Notes: generated from the letters alone by a model not told the origin. A DNA stretch of 64,000 nt from Phoronis australis (GCA_002633005.1 NMRA01000493.1:173647-237646); one strand, 5' to 3'; positions 51,101 to 61,351 are shown, counted from the first letter of the stretch. A program made the numbers and translations.

Positions 51101-54100
51101 TATTACCAATATTAGTAGTCTGGTTCACATGGCTGACATTCTGCCAATAACCACAAGGGCTGTTGTGAAAACACAGACACATATTTTTGAAAACATTTCA
51201 GTCATTCATATCAGCATGCAACAACACTTTGGAATAAACGAACACGAATAGTTGAATTTTATCTTTGAAGAGAACACGGATACCCCAGGTTACATAGCCA
51301 CAAGCGAATCACCGTGTATTTACCCACAATGCCGAGATATGTCAGGTACTTTTGTAGCCTCAGCATTTTTATACTTTAATATTTTAATCCTGTCCAATGT
51401 GAGACAACATATATAAACTAAAAGCCAGAAAATGTTCTCAATGCAAGCTTTAATGTAAAACTAAATTAAAACAATCGTCATTCGTCGGTGGTAGAGCGAA
51501 GTCCATTCGCCAACTTCGCAAATGCTTTTGCAATTTGACATTAAAAATTAATTTCAGGAAACCTACTTGCGTGTCGACTCAGTCAGCTTGAATCAAGTCA
51601 CGCCGCAAGCAGACATTCTTACATCAAGTAGATACTCCTAAGAGTGAACATTAGTGTTCATCGCAAGAGACAGGAATACTTCTTGAAAAGGCAGTGCTCA
51701 AAGCTTCAAGCAGAACACTCACTGTCAGATTTTAGTAAGCAAGGTGTGCGGCTGCGGGATTCTTTCCCCAGGCAATACAAATTTCTTTTCAGAACATTTG
51801 ACCCTGCCGTAACACGAAGTATAGTAATCAGATATTCTTTAAAGTGAAAACTAAGAATGCATTTAAAATACTGTAAAGTACACAAAGTATATAGATGTAT
51901 TTACAAAAGTTGCATCATAAACGTACATACTGAGGTAAAAAGCCAGCTATCTGTATGAAGATTATCGTCAACATACACCTAGGCAGCCGTGTGTAGAGCT
52001 CCGTTAGACACCAAAATTTCACGCGACCCCTGTGCTCAGCTTGTCACCTCATCGTGAAACTTAGAGCTAACAACCTACAGGGGTGCATGCAGAATCTGGG
52101 AATGAACCTACATTCATCTTGCCCGTTACAACCGTTTATAGAAGTAAAAAGACAATCTAATAAACGTTATTTTTCTTAATTCTCTGCCTTTTGTAACAAT
52201 GGAAAATCTGTGGTCGTTTTGAAAACAGTGCATACTTGAGACACGCGCATGTACGTGCTATTTCCGAAAATTTTGCGATATCTCTCGAGAGTTTTTTCTG
52301 AAATTGGGTTTTCTGATAATAATATAGTAAAAACTTGTGGTGAAATGAAACGACTTGCGATTGTTATGACATGTACGCAACTTCACATTTGATTGAATAA
52401 CAAATTGGCCAACAGTAGATGCAACATATTGGCGCTGAAAGAGCGCATCGCAATTTTAGAAGCAAAATAACTGAAGAACGCCAATTTTCCAACACCAAGG
52501 TAAATAATTTAGTTTACTCAAGGAAGAGTAAGAAGTTTATAGTGAGGCATCACTAATTTTGGCAGTGACAGGCCCGGTGAATTATATACGCGACAGATGC
52601 CGGAGGGAGTGAAATTAAGCCGACGGAGTGATGTCAACCAGGCCATTGAGCTGACGAACTGACGTCACCAAGACCAGTACGAAACCGGCCACCCTCCCTC
52701 CGCGTCAGCGAAAAAACGGCTCGCGAGAAAAAAATAGAACACCTCGAATCCAAGGGGACCAAGGCGGTGCCGAAACGGACGCAACGAAGGTCTATAGTGG
52801 AGCGGGGAAGACGGAGTTTGTGCAAACGATGCATTTTATATAATAGATTTTAACATAAAATACTCTGTACACAACTCTAAACTCTAAAGGATCGTCAATC
52901 CTGGAATGCAAGTCAGGCAAAGTTACCAGGGACCAAAACACATTTTCTTTCATTCAATTCCTTTGAGATGGACACTTGAGTGAATCGTATCTCAGCTCAC
53001 AACCATAACAATTTGACAGCATGATGGAGGCAAACAACTCATAAGAACACAAAAAACAGGAGGAGGCATGTAGTGCTCTGAGACGCATTTTAAATTTTTT
53101 GAAAAATTTCCATCTTTTTAACAAACAATTCAAGGCTGGAGTTTTTATCAGGTAGGGAGCATTTTAAATTCTGTCCAAAACAGGAGACCTCCCACCAATA
53201 ACCCCTGCAACTACCCACTATAATGAATTATCGTATTCGCCGTAATAACTGCCCAGGGCGCTTAGAAAAGTTCGGTTCAGGGGGGGGGCGCTTATTATAA
53301 CCCAAGACGGCTGAAACCCGGTCTCCGAAACAGGTGAAATCGGAAGCTAAGATTCATCAAATTTTCGCTCTGTGACGTATATGTAATCTATGAAAGACTT
53401 TCAACAAAACTGTGGTGCATTGCTATCAAACTTTGCTGCTAAATTACGATCATTTTGCAGAAAATTGTGCTGAAATCCCAGAGCGAAAACTTGCCGACTG
53501 ACTGCCTCAAAATCGCCGTCTTCGATATGGCGACTTCAATGCTTGAATAAAAATGGTTTCGATTCAAGCAAATTACCTGAAATCCTCATTAAGTTTTATA
53601 AGTAGCGTCTCTCCAGATGGAGTCTGTATTAACGGCAGGTTTAAGTAGAAATCTGTGCAACATCGTGCCATCGGCACTAGTCGGATATAATGGACCCTAA
53701 CTTATTCCAAATAAATCCACTAAATATTGGACTAAATGAATGATTTTGGTATCGTTGCATTCCTCAGACATCTGGCTATCCGTAAAAATCCTTTTCATGA
53801 CCCTAAACTACTCAAGTCTATAACTATGCTATTCCGAACTCGGTCCACTTTAGTCACGCGCATCGTGAAATCGGCAGCCATTTCAGGGAACTTACTATAT
53901 CTAGCGCCATCTATCGGCGATTTGCTACAACACGCGCTGTTCCTTTTTCATCGGTCAACGTCATTGGTCAATTTCGTCAATTATTAACGTCATCGTTATT
54001 AATCATCGTACGTCTGCTCTCGTCATCACCTTTGTCGTCTCTCTCACGATCGTATCTGTCATCGTCATGTTATCGTCGTCCATGTTGATTGATGAAAAAG

Positions 54101-57100
54101 GAACAACGCGTGTTGTAGCAAATCGCCGATTGATGGCGCTAGATATAGTATGTTCCCTGAAATGGCTGCCGCTTTAACGATGCGCGTGGCTAAAGTGGAC
54201 CGAGTTCGGAATAGCATAGTTACAGACTAGAGTAATTGAGGGTCGTGAAAAGAATTTGTGCGGATAGCCAGATGTCTGAGGAATGCAACGATACCAAAAT
54301 CATGGATTTAGACCTATATTTAGTGGATTTATTTGGAATAAGTTAGGGTCCATTATATCCGACTAGTGCCGTGCCATCTACATGTATGATCGACAACACG
54401 GCGAGAAAAATGTCTGGTAGAAAACACACGTGTTGTTGTCACGTGACGTTTGTTTTGAACGTCTGCGAGTAAGCGAGCGCGTGCGTGTCACCAGAGTTCC
54501 TTTGCCAAAGCAGAGACCGTCTTTTGGCCAGAGCCACGCAATCTAACTAGCTAGATGTGTCTAAAGAAATTTGCCCAAGGCCTAAACCAGAGCGTGTTTC
54601 ATTCAGCACTTGCCGGTCTCGTGCTAAAAACTATCGACATTTGTCTCGGTAAGGCCCATATAAGTCGCCGTTTAGCTGGATGCGTACGTAACTATCTGAC
54701 AGATATTTTTCGGTGTAAGGGTGTGTAAGCATTCACTGTTAGTTGTCATTTTATCGGATATTCGGCTTAAAAACACGAATTATGGTTAATCAAACAATCC
54801 ATCTCAAAAATAACGCAAATATGTTGTATAGTATTAGAAATTGTTGGAAATTAGTGCCAATATTCATTTCTTATCGATGCTATGCTACCCGTTTCATGAA
54901 TGGATAGTTCCCAACTAATGTCGTTGATGACAGGTTTATGTATGTAGCGCGCTTCCAGGCCACGTGCGTTTAACACCGAGTTATTTTTATTCATGATACA
55001 GTAGGTGTGTCTACTGAAAGGTCAGACCATAGTGAGACACGGTCGTCGCGAGAGCGTAGCAACGCTGTTGCGTTCTTTTTGAAGCGCTGCGTTACTTTGA
55101 AGTGTAAAGTCACGGCTACCGTAGCAGTGGCGCTGGTGGTCTAGAAGACCCGTGCAAAAATGTTTTGATAAATTGAAGACGTTACTGTAGCCGAGTTTTA
55201 GGACTGTAAGTACGTCATTGTTCGCATGTACACGTTCATGGACTGGGCGCTTATTTCAGCAAAGTCTGAAAACGCGTGGGGGTCGCTTATAGGGGCATGG
55301 GCGGTTATTACGGCGAATACGGTAATACAAAAATACAGAACACTTCCCACAAACTCTCCTGCTATCATTATCTATTGTAACAAGGCGTATTTAATCATGT
55401 TGTCACTATATTGGGAATGAAGCAGAAGCACTCCCATCTGCTTGATCTCACATGCGTGTACCCAGGGGGGGCTCAGACGAGCCCCCTCATTTGGTGAAGT
55501 GGGCAAAAAGGTACGCCTAAGAGAAACAAAAAGAACAACAAAACGAGACTCAAATGTCCACTAAAATGGCGCGAATGCACAATTCATAGCTCTGAACGTG
55601 GTACCCCTATTTTCTTCCCCGTTTGTTTTTGTTAGTAAAGGTTCACATTGGCGAAAATTTGAACCTCCCTATTTTTTAGGCTGGTTGCGCACATGTCTCA
55701 TGATCATATAACATACATGAAGTTGGAATACAGTGAACTCGGGGTAATAGTCCGATAGGTGGGTCCCTGGTTTAAAATTTATTTGAGAGCTGGTAACTAG
55801 CCTCTGAATAACAGGCGTTATTCAGATGGAGCAACTGGTTCTCAAATCAGGGACCCTTGTATAGGGAGGACAACGTTTTTTAAATTTTTTTTACAAAACC
55901 CATGTGTCATACATTTTTGAAAAGCCCTTGGTGTGAGAAATGAATTGGTGCAAAAATCAGAAAAATTGGATGAGCGGTTGACGAGAAAATGGCCGTTGAA
56001 GTGCGACGTTTATGCGCAAAATATCTGCCTTTTTACATTATTTCGTAAAAAATAAAAGAATACACATGTGCTGCATATAAAAAGATTCGACTCATTGAGA
56101 CAAACATGGTGGTGTGTATTATATAAAATTTGGATCGATTTCTACAGAGATATTGCTGTTTAAGTGTGTTGTTATAGCATATAGAACAGGCTCANNNNNN
56201 NNNNNNNNNNNNNNNNNNNNNNNNNNNNNNNNNNNNNNNNNNNNNNNNNNNNNNNNNNNNNNNNNNNNNNNNNNNNNNNNNNNNNNNNNNNNNNNNNNNN
56301 NNNNNNNNNNNNNNNNNNNNNNNNNNNNNNNNNNNNNNNNNNNNNNNNNNNNNNNNNNNNNNNNNNNNNNNNNNNNNNNNNNNNNNNNNNNNNNNNNNNN
56401 NNNNNNNNNNNNNNNNNNNNNNNNNNNNNNNNNNNNNNNNNNNNNNNNNNNNNNNNNNNNNNNNNNNNNNNNNNNNNNNNNNNNNNNNNNNNNNNNNNNN
56501 NNNNNNNNNNNNNNNNNNNNNNNNNNNNNNNNNNNNNNNNNNNNNNNNNNNNNNNNNNNNNNNNNNNNNNNNNNNNNNNNNNNNNNNNNNNNNNNNNNNN
56601 NNNNNNNNNNNNNNNNNNNNNNNNNNNNNNNNNNNNNNNNNNNNNNNNNNNNNNNNNNNNNNNNNNNNNNNNNNNNNNNNNNNNNNNNNNNNNNNNNNNN
56701 NNNNNNNNNNNNNNNNNNNNNNNNNNNNNNNNNNNNNNNNNNNNNNNNNNNNNNNNNNNNNNNNNNNNNNNNNNNNNNNNNNNNNNNNNNNNNNNNNNNN
56801 NNNNNNNNNNNNNNNNNNNNNNNNNNNNNNNNNNNNNNNNNNNNNNNNNNNNNNNNNNNNNNNNCTAAAAAAAGCTTACAAAAAATGATTTATCAGCGAT
56901 AATTTGAGACAAAAAGATTACAAACTTACAAATAAAGACTAAGGTAACGATTTATAACACAAAATTGTCTTATAGTTAACTTTGAAGTCTGAAATCGGGT
57001 AATTTACCGATGTGGGTTTTACACGGAGGCAGATATGGAGCACCGTGACCTACTTTTTGATTGTCCTCCCTACCTTGTATCCGACTATAAGCAGGCTTGG

Positions 57101-57896
57101 CAAGTTCACTCATTTATTTGCATTCACGCAGCTGTAGAACTCACTTTAATTCGCTCTTTTTCAACTAGGGGGAGGGGCAATCTTATTCACTTAAAAATTG
57201 GGAGTGTTCACACATTCCTCCGATTCTGTGTCACAACTTTTAGCAAAAGAGAAAATGGGTGATTTTGGGGTCAATAACTACAAAAAATTAACAAAAGTTT
57301 CACCTAATGTCAAACATAGAGTTCACACATATACAATCAAGCTTGAGAATAAGTCTGAATTCAAGCACAAATGCACAACTTATCAATTAGATGCTTTTAG
57401 TACAGTGTTATTTTTTCAACTTACTGATGGTCAAAGCGGCAAGCAGCCTCGAAGCACTGTCAGGGATCTCGCAAGTTGGAAAAACTGGTTGCAATACGTA
57501 ATTCGCAAAGGTCAAGCCCGCAATGGCATTTCCACACGGAATGATGCAAACAAGAGCCACCCAAAGATAGAGAAAGGAAGGCAGTCCACCGAACGCCTTA
57601 CGAATGTAGGCATAGTCAGAGCCAGATTCAAGAATGCTGGTGCCCAGCTCAGCATAACACATGGCTCCGAAAAATGAAATGACGCCACACAATGTCCAAA
57701 TGATGAGAGATGCACCAACAGAACCAGCCTCCTGTAATACGCCTTTGGGTGACACAAATATTCCAGATCCAACAATACAGCCAACGATAATGGCCACGCC
57801 ATTTAAAAGACCAAGTTCTTTCTTGAGGCCGATTTTTTCTCCTTGCACAGACCCAGAACTGCCAGACACCGAGCTGGTGGAAGGTGATTCAGCCAT
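24497..57896 (-). CDS. SLC7A: SLC7 light-chain amino-acid transporter (LAT/y+LAT type), complete
   Basis: This is the catalytic subunit of a heteromeric amino-acid exchanger of the APC superfamily, acting at the plasma membrane with an SLC3 heavy chain. Nine exons chain in frame: 57896-57425, 48354-48229, 46938-46839, 43037-42993, 36477-36354, 35439-35336, 30612-30516, 28316-28167 and 24739-24497. They total 1461 nt, or 486 residues. The start ATG is at 57896; an in-frame TTG just upstream is not needed. Key landmarks are the TM1 substrate motif GSGIF at residues 43-47, Cys142 in VFPTCEIP (the position that forms the disulfide to 4F2hc/CD98), exon 2 [16 protein letters not shown], exon 4 [15 protein letters not shown], exon 5 [12 protein letters not shown], exon 7 [11 protein letters not shown] and exon 9 [11 protein letters not shown]. 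Length and motifs fit LAT1/LAT2/y+LAT; I cannot choose between them. A minus-strand AATAAA lies near 24241 in the probable 3' UTR. Introns 1, 3, 4, 6, 7 and 8 carry the repeats listed separately; introns 2 and 5 show nothing clear. Confidence 0.97.
25195..25315 (-). mobile_element. tRNA-derived SINE
   Basis: On the minus strand, GTTTAGCTACACCAGGCACC (A-box region) is followed by GAGTTCAAATCCC (B box). It is in intron 8 of the transporter gene. Confidence 0.65.
25764..26271. mobile_element. hAT-like MITE with CAGGGCTTGGAAT termini
   Basis: The left end is CAGGGCTTGGAATGACC and the right end ATTCCAAGCCCTG, with AATTAT on both sides as a 6-bp candidate target duplication. The interior contains repeated CGCGGAAA blocks and a run of about 19 A (from 25881). 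A 241-bp relative lies at 43875-44115. The CAG...CTG ends resemble hAT elements, although hAT usually makes 8-bp duplications. Confidence 0.8.
26735..27215. mobile_element. MITE-like element containing a (GT)n tract
   Basis: Imperfect inverted ends: CACACAGACAACCTAGAACAA on the left and, reverse-complemented, CACACACCGCCTACCCTAGAA on the right. Inside are two direct copies of CTATTTAAACTAGTGCAAC and a GT microsatellite at about 27103-27150. Confidence 0.6.
27628..28190 (-). repeat. Minisatellite built from the exon 8/intron 8 junction
   Basis: About 12 degenerate units of roughly 47 bp run from 27628 into the end of exon 8. The minus-strand unit reads TGACCTTTACGGACCAATCA, then AGGTAGGTC, then ACTGTGTGTTGGCATTC. 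The exonic part encodes the exon end DLYRPIK and the intronic part is the functional donor (exon ends at 28167). Junction-like donors (AAG or GAG followed by GTA) remain near 27633, 27726, 27864, 27990 and 28035; other copies have lost it. Confidence 0.85.
29470..30310 (+). repeat. CCACTAGG box repeat block, plus (AC)n
   Basis: Diverged monomers with GGCCACTAGGAGGTGC (about 29771) and GCCACTAGATGTCAC (about 30071), linked by repeated AAGTTTCATTGAAATC(C/T)G segments. An AC/GT-type microsatellite follows (30255-30306). It lies in transporter intron 7. Confidence 0.65.
31274..33964. repeat. 55-bp satellite, about 49 near-identical copies
   Basis: A 55-bp unit starting GACCACCTTGTAAGCTACAA and ending ATTGAGGTAGGGTT repeats with no difference I could see over 2.69 kb. 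It ends at a single N at 33965, so the true length may be unknown. It lies in transporter intron 6. The strand sense with the transporter transcript contains CTACCTCA once per unit. Confidence 0.97.
34480..35060 (+). repeat. CCACTAGG box repeat, one A-B-C trimer
   Basis: Boxes are at about 34665 (GACCACTAGGTGGTAC), 34794 (GCCACTAGGAGGC) and 34925 (GCTACTAAGG), about 130 bp apart, with linker text such as CTGCCAAATTTCACAAAGAT. It lies in transporter intron 6, between the 55-bp satellite and exon 6. Confidence 0.75.
37630..38780 (+). repeat. CCACTAGG box repeat, two A-B-C trimers
   Basis: Boxes near 37938 (TGGCCACTAGATGGC), 38066, 38211, 38370, 38513 and 38650 (CCACTAGGGGGCG). Like monomers recur at 429-445 bp, single monomers at 130-155 bp. 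It lies in transporter intron 4. Confidence 0.8.
38780..39582. mobile_element. Insertion with 142-bp direct repeats (TRIM-like?)
   Basis: The segment 38852-38993 recurs at 39418-39582, apparently identical except for a 23-bp internal duplication in the second copy. Between them is a 424-bp pyrimidine-rich stretch. The unit interrupts the box repeat, which resumes at 39583. Direct repeats suggest a short LTR-type non-autonomous element, but I found no clear target duplication, TG...CA ends or coding sequence. Confidence 0.5.
39583..40610 (+). repeat. CCACTAGG box repeat, continued
   Basis: Boxes near 39735, 40010 (GCCACTAGGGGGC), 40137, 40294 (GCCACCAGGTGGCAC) and 40443. Linkers repeat CAAGGAACT, GAGATACAGAGGCAAACG and ACACATCTGCCA-type text. 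Confidence 0.8.
40780..40905. mobile_element. Fragment of the GACACGGAAC MITE family
   Basis: CAACTTGTTCCGTGTCAGT and a GTGTAAACAAGG end match the fuller element at 50480-50925. It lies in transporter intron 4. Confidence 0.5.
41650..42900 (+). repeat. CCACTAGG box repeat, clearest trimeric array
   Basis: Boxes at 41680 (A), about 41797 (B), 41936 (C), 42085 (A, TGGCCACCAGGTGGCGC), 42234 (B, GCCACTAGGGGGC), 42345 (A), 42464 (B), 42605 (C) and 42765 (A, TGGCCACTAGGTGGC). A to A spacing is 405-420 bp where C is present and 260 bp where it is missing. It ends about 90 bp from transporter exon 4. Confidence 0.85.
43198..43525. repeat. About 45-bp degenerate minisatellite
   Basis: Seven or so units of the type AATGAACATTGGGTAGCCAT followed by GTTGTGTCCTAAATTGTA, in transporter intron 3 upstream (in transcript sense) of exon 4. 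Confidence 0.85.
43875..44115. mobile_element. Short hAT-like MITE, CAGGGCTTGGAAT termini
   Basis: Ends CAGGGCTTGGAATTACC and AATTCCAAGCCCTG are flanked by TACATA on both sides. It is an internally deleted relative of 25764-26271. Confidence 0.85.
44941..45173 (+). CDS. THAP-domain protein, first exon, with altered zinc site
   Basis: THAP domains are C2CH zinc fingers that bind DNA. The exon begins with ATG and ends at a consensus donor (AAG|GTAAGT) after 77 codons plus 2 nt. It shows Cys5 and Cys10 ([10 protein letters not shown]), HRFP at 23-26, RRNWEDFVR at 32-40 and SKHFSADCF at 56-64. In the usual C-x2-H pair the Cys is replaced: residue 55 is Trp (VIWSKHF, codon TGG) with His58 intact, so one zinc ligand is missing. 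The AVPTIF segment would be in a later exon, which I could not find. The gene lies inside transporter intron 3 on the opposite strand. It may be a decaying or divergent transposon-derived copy. Confidence 0.8.
45174..46838. other. Transporter intron 3 with no resolved gene
   Basis: No convincing continuation of the THAP gene is visible. On the minus strand a short acidic frame starts at the ATG near 45991 ([17 protein letters not shown]) and breaks after 21 codons, perhaps a gene relic. A strong CTCF-core-like match, CCAGCAGATGGCGCAGT, lies on the minus strand at about 46347-46331. Confidence 0.4.
48830..48955 (-). mobile_element. tRNA-derived SINE
   Basis: The minus strand reads TGTGGCTCAATGGTTAGAGC (A box) and GGGTTCAAGTCC (B box) with a tRNA-like anticodon region between. 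It lies in transporter intron 1. Confidence 0.75.
49725..49885. repeat. Inverted copy of the 10.0-10.2 kb dimeric repeat
   Basis: Contains GGGTGGTGCAGCACCGAAAT and GGGGGCTATAGCTCCCAGCT, matching blocks of 10020-10182 in opposite orientation. Confidence 0.6.
50480..50925. mobile_element. MITE with GACACGGAAC subterminal repeats
   Basis: Left part CACAAAAGTTGACACGGATC and GCTGACACGGAACGAG; right part, reverse-complemented, AACTGACACGGAACAAATTG and ATCAACTTTTGGCC. The core reads TGTGTAAACGG twice. No coding sequence. Confidence 0.6.
50926..53220. other. Intron 1 sequence without a supported gene
   Basis: Mostly AT-rich unique-looking sequence; 52560-52830 is GC-richer and enriched in CGG/CCG triplets but has no convincing exon. 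Confidence 0.4.
53222..55325. mobile_element. 2.1-kb inverted-repeat element enclosing a foldback
   Basis: The left end has GTATTCGCCGTAATAACTGC followed by GGGCGCTTATT-type blocks. The right end, reverse-complemented, reads GTATTCGCCGTAATAACCGC with GCGCTTAT blocks. GGCGCTTATT-rich termini are common among non-autonomous DNA transposons of invertebrates. No transposase was seen inside. Confidence 0.6.
53672..54371. mobile_element. 700-bp foldback element
   Basis: Two arms of about 290 bp, over 90 percent alike by eye, start CGGCACTAGTCGGATATAAT and end in its complement. The loop (about 53970-54080) is rich in CATCGT/CGTC. TGCCAT flanks both sides as a likely 6-bp target duplication. Confidence 0.9.
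55757..55860. repeat. Hairpin of about 100 bp
   Basis: GGGTCCCTGGTTTAAAATTT ... CCTCTGAATAAC pairs imperfectly with GTTATTCAGATGGAGCAAC ... ATCAGGGACCC. Confidence 0.65.
56195..56864. other. Assembly gap, 670 N
   Basis: An unbroken run of N within transporter intron 1. Its stated length may not be real. Any open frame drawn through it is meaningless. Confidence 1.
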
Positions 57897-58410
57897 CGTA
57901 AACAATATTTTTCTTTAAGCTCAATAAATTTTAAACGAAAAGCTAATAAGCCGTCTCACGTATCGTTAGATGACGCGCTGTACAAAATAATGAGAGGTAA
58001 AAGTTGGGGGAAACGCTATTATTTCACAGAGTATGGCGAAATAACAACTACAACCACGCTTCTAACAAGCCCACGTTTCCCTCCTTTTACGGCTGTTGTT
58101 TTTGACTGAGCTGGTGAAAACATCATTACGAAACATAAACAAATATTTTCAAATTGTAATCTTTACGCGGCATGGGATACTCAATAAAATGGCATACTTA
58201 AAGATTCATGTGCACGATCTGAATATGTTCAATCAAATTGTTAAGAAAGTCGTCTCAATCATGAAGATGTAAACAGCTTTTGTGAATGAAAGTCACGTGA
58301 TCGAAAACGTACTCATTCCTCATTCTGTGGTAAACAAGTTTCAAATCTGATCGGCGGGATGCCGAGTTGGTCGACCAAGGACCGGAGTCAATGTAGGATC
58401 ATCCATTAAG
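57897..58410 (-). promoter_or_regulatory. Upstream region of the transporter gene
   Basis: This is the 5' flank of the minus-strand start codon. I see no TATA box at a convincing distance and no other gene. Confidence 0.35.
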
Positions 58411-58655
58411 CAGAGGCGGATCTACAAGGGTGGTTCAGGGGTTCAACCCTCCCCTCTCTGCACAGGATCAAAATAAAAATTGAAAAAACTTTCGCTAGAA
58501 AAACGAAATTAGGTACTAAAACCCACAAAAAGTACACGCGGGGGGACTCGGAGGCCACGCCTCTCCCTACCTTTCTTCCCCGCCCTCGGCGCTAAGCGCC
58601 TCGGGTGTTCTCGAATCCAACTCCACCCCCTGCTGAAAACGTAGATCTGCCACTG
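58411..58655. mobile_element. MITE with CAGAGGCGGATCTAC termini
   Basis: Ends CAGAGGCGGATCTAC and GTAGATCTGCCACTG are flanked by TTAAG and TTAAA. One of four relatives (59414, 61352, 62265). Confidence 0.85.
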
Positions 58656-58879
58656 TTAAACGAACTTGGCTACATCTTAGGGTTACGTGCAAAACAGGAC
58701 CCCCGCCTTACAGAAACAGGGCCAAACAAGTTTTTGTTTGGAACATTTTAAAAGTGAATAATTGCACCAGAAGAGTAATCGAGAAAAACGCACTGTAGCT
58801 GCAATGCTAACATTGTAAAAACATTTCGTGATTTCTTTACTGTTGATTTTTGTTTGCGTGCATGTGTGTGGTGGGCATG

Positions 58880-58940
58880 CGCACTGTGTGTGTGTGTGTG
58901 TGTGNGTGTGTGTGTGTGAGTGTGTGTGTGTGTGTGTGTC
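58880..58940. repeat. (GT)n microsatellite with an N
   Basis: A TG dinucleotide run with one ambiguous base at 58905. Confidence 0.95.
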
Positions 58941-59083
58941 GTCACACCTGGAGTGGAAAACTCCGTAGTTGGCACGATTGTAGCCTTGTAAAATCAGTCG
59001 CTGAGTTCTATATAAACGCGGTTCGTGTGAACTATTCTCAGGACCAAAGAGGATTCGTTTCCATAATCTAATGATACGATATA

Positions 59084-60576
59084 CGAGGGTCGTCGTTCAA
59101 AAAGTTCTCGGCCTCACCCAGAAAACAGGGACGCAGGTTAAATTTTTTCACACCACAGTAATGAATTTGATCTTTTATAACAGTACTGTTCATGCTGATT
59201 TAGTACGGCCAATTGCCGCTGGTTCAAAAGCAGACGACAATAAATTTAGCAGCATGGAGATAACGGAGACGAGAGCCATCATAAAATATTTGGGTAAAAA
59301 GGGAATGAAACCGAAAAATATTCATGAAGAGATGCAAAAAAACACTAGGAGCAAACTCTCGGGCTAATCCACAGTAAAAGAGTAGTCAGCTTGTCTCAAG
59401 AGGGGTAGCGAAACAGTGACAGATCTACGTTTTCAGTAAGGAGGGGGTTTAGGATTCGAGCGTATCCGAGACGGGTAGCGCCGAAGGGAATGAAGGTCGG
59501 GAGAGGGTTTTCATCCTGCCGTGTAAGATTTTTTGTATTTTTAGTAGCTAATTTCGTTTTTCTGGTGATTTTTTTATTTTTATATTTGATCCTGTCCCAA
59601 GGGCGGGGGGCCGGGTTTGAACCCCCTGAACCCCCGTGTATACCCGCCTCTGCGAAAGCGTTGAAGATGACCCTCGTCTAGGACGTCCCAAATCGTCGAC
59701 CTCCAGTAAAAATATAGAGAAAATTCATACAATGGTTATGAAAGACAGGCGAATGACTGTTCAACATCATATTCAAACACTGCTCGCATCAGCAATGGCT
59801 CCGTCTCTAAAATTCTGAGTGAAGATTTGGGCATGAGTAAGCCGAGTGCACGATGGGTGCCAAGAATGTTTACTCAGGGTCAGAAAATGAGCAGAATGCA
59901 AATTTCAAAGTAACTTCTAGGAAGATTCCAAGCAGATCCAGTCAATTTTTTAAAGGGCTTGTAACCCAGGATGAGACATCGGTCCACCACTTTAACCCGG
60001 AATCAAAACAACAAAGGAACACGTGGATTGACCAAGCCCGAGAAAGTTCGAGTTGGGTGCCTCTGCGGGCAAAGACAGCTAAGATATTCTGATGATCGAC
60101 TACTTGCAACGAAGACACACTCACGTTTACTAGGAATTACTAGGCGTCACTTTTGCAAAAACTCAAAAAAGCAGATGCGGAAAAGTTTCGGGATGGGGTG
60201 CTGTTGCTTCAAGACACCTGCCCATACTGCCCAAGTTGCAGTAGCTGAAGCAACTAGATGTGTCATTGAAATCCTTCCGCACCCCACCTATTCTCCGAAC
60301 CTGGCCAAGCCCCCGTCTGATTTTTATCTGTTTCCACATTTGAAGGCCTACCTGCGTGGACGCCAGTTTATGAGCGGTGATGACGTCATGAGTGCAGTGG
60401 AGGAGTATTTTGAGGGGCTCAACATAAGTTTCTTTTACAAAGGCATAGCAAAACTGGAGCACAGATGAAAGAAATGCATTGATGTAACGGGAGATTATAT
60501 TGAAAATTAAAAGTCAAATGTAGTTGCTATCGCGTTGTTTTCTTGGTGAGGCCGAGAACTTATTGAACGACCCTCG
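59084..60576 (+). mobile_element. mariner transposon, inactive, interrupted by a MITE
   Basis: Inverted termini CGAGGGTCGT...AGTTCTCGGCCTCACC at 59084 and their complement ending at 60576 are bordered by TA on both sides. The transposase is recognisable in pieces on the plus strand: a helix-turn-helix region (59250-59370), ESVEDDPRLGRPKSS (about 59655-59700), TQDETSVHHFNPESK (catalytic D, about 59965), LLLQDT (second D region) and PTYSPNLAKPPSDFYLFPHLK (the D34D end), then EEYFEGL and GIAKLEHR. Stops and frameshifts break it and a 239-bp MITE splits it, so it is dead. Without the MITE its length is about 1.25 kb, normal for mariner. Confidence 0.93.
59414..59652. mobile_element. MITE inserted in the mariner transposase
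   Basis: Ends CAGTGACAGATCTACG and CCGCCTCTG are flanked by CGAAA on both sides (59409-59413 and 59653-59657). It is inverted relative to the 58411 copy. Transposase similarity stops at its left edge and resumes at its right edge. Confidence 0.85.
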
Positions 60577-60689
60577 TAATTACGTTGAATAACTTGTAAT
60601 GTGTTTTTTACTTAAATTAATTGCGCATATGTAAACATTTGCCACTGTCTCAACAATTAAGTCGGACATTGTGGAGATACCCAGACATA

Positions 60690-61138
60690 TCCTCATGTTT
60701 TCTTTGCTTGTGAGGTATGCAAGGAGGAGAGGGTACAGCTTTTCCAGGCACTCGAACAATACCCAAATGTTTATAAAAAATATTCTGAAATTCCGCAATT
60801 GTACAACAAAATTTCTTTCTTTCTGGATGTCAAGAACTTAACTCAAACGAAAATAAGGTTTTATTTGAAATAATATCAGAATTTCTTTATAACATTAAAT
60901 CTCTTTGTGTGAGTGGATAGAATTTTATACATCTGTATGAAAATGAATTATTTTCATTCGTTGTCATATATCATTGTATTCTTAACATCAGTTTTTTTTA
61001 TTGATGTATTCGTATATAATCACTGTATATAGATTTCTTTGTATTTTTTTACCCAGATCTAATGCCTCTTGGCGCTTTCTGGGTTATGTATATTCATTGT
61101 ATTCTGAAGATTTCGTAATAAACATTAAAAAAAATTAA
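60690..61138 (+). mobile_element. Non-LTR retrotransposon 3' end
   Basis: A plus-strand frame, HVFFACEVCKEERVQLFQAL, continues to a stop near 60870 and resembles the C-terminal end of some non-LTR ORF2 proteins (H-x6-C-x2-C-like, then ER-LF). A 3' UTR-like tail, AATAAA (about 61121) and an A-rich run follow. The 5' part is missing. Confidence 0.55.
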
Positions 61139-61351
61139 ATCATATGACTCTTTCCGTTGTATTTAGCGTAAAAAAAGGAAACGCACATACAACAGCGGCC
61201 ACCAGAAAATAGTGGCGACAGTTTGATGTTACTTGAACCAAACCCTAACTTAAGGCTTTTAGTGACTGTAGCTTCGGAATAGAGTATCCTAAAACCAAAC
61301 GCAAGTATCAACATTGTTCTAATCGCCCATTGCACCAAGACGGTCACTGTC

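Noticed and set aside
56114-56902. 262-codon open frame on the plus strand
   Set aside because: Almost all of it is the N gap.
58350-58400. Possible tRNA gene (GCCGAGTTGGTCG resembles an A box)
   Set aside because: No B box or cloverleaf follows; at best a SINE relic.
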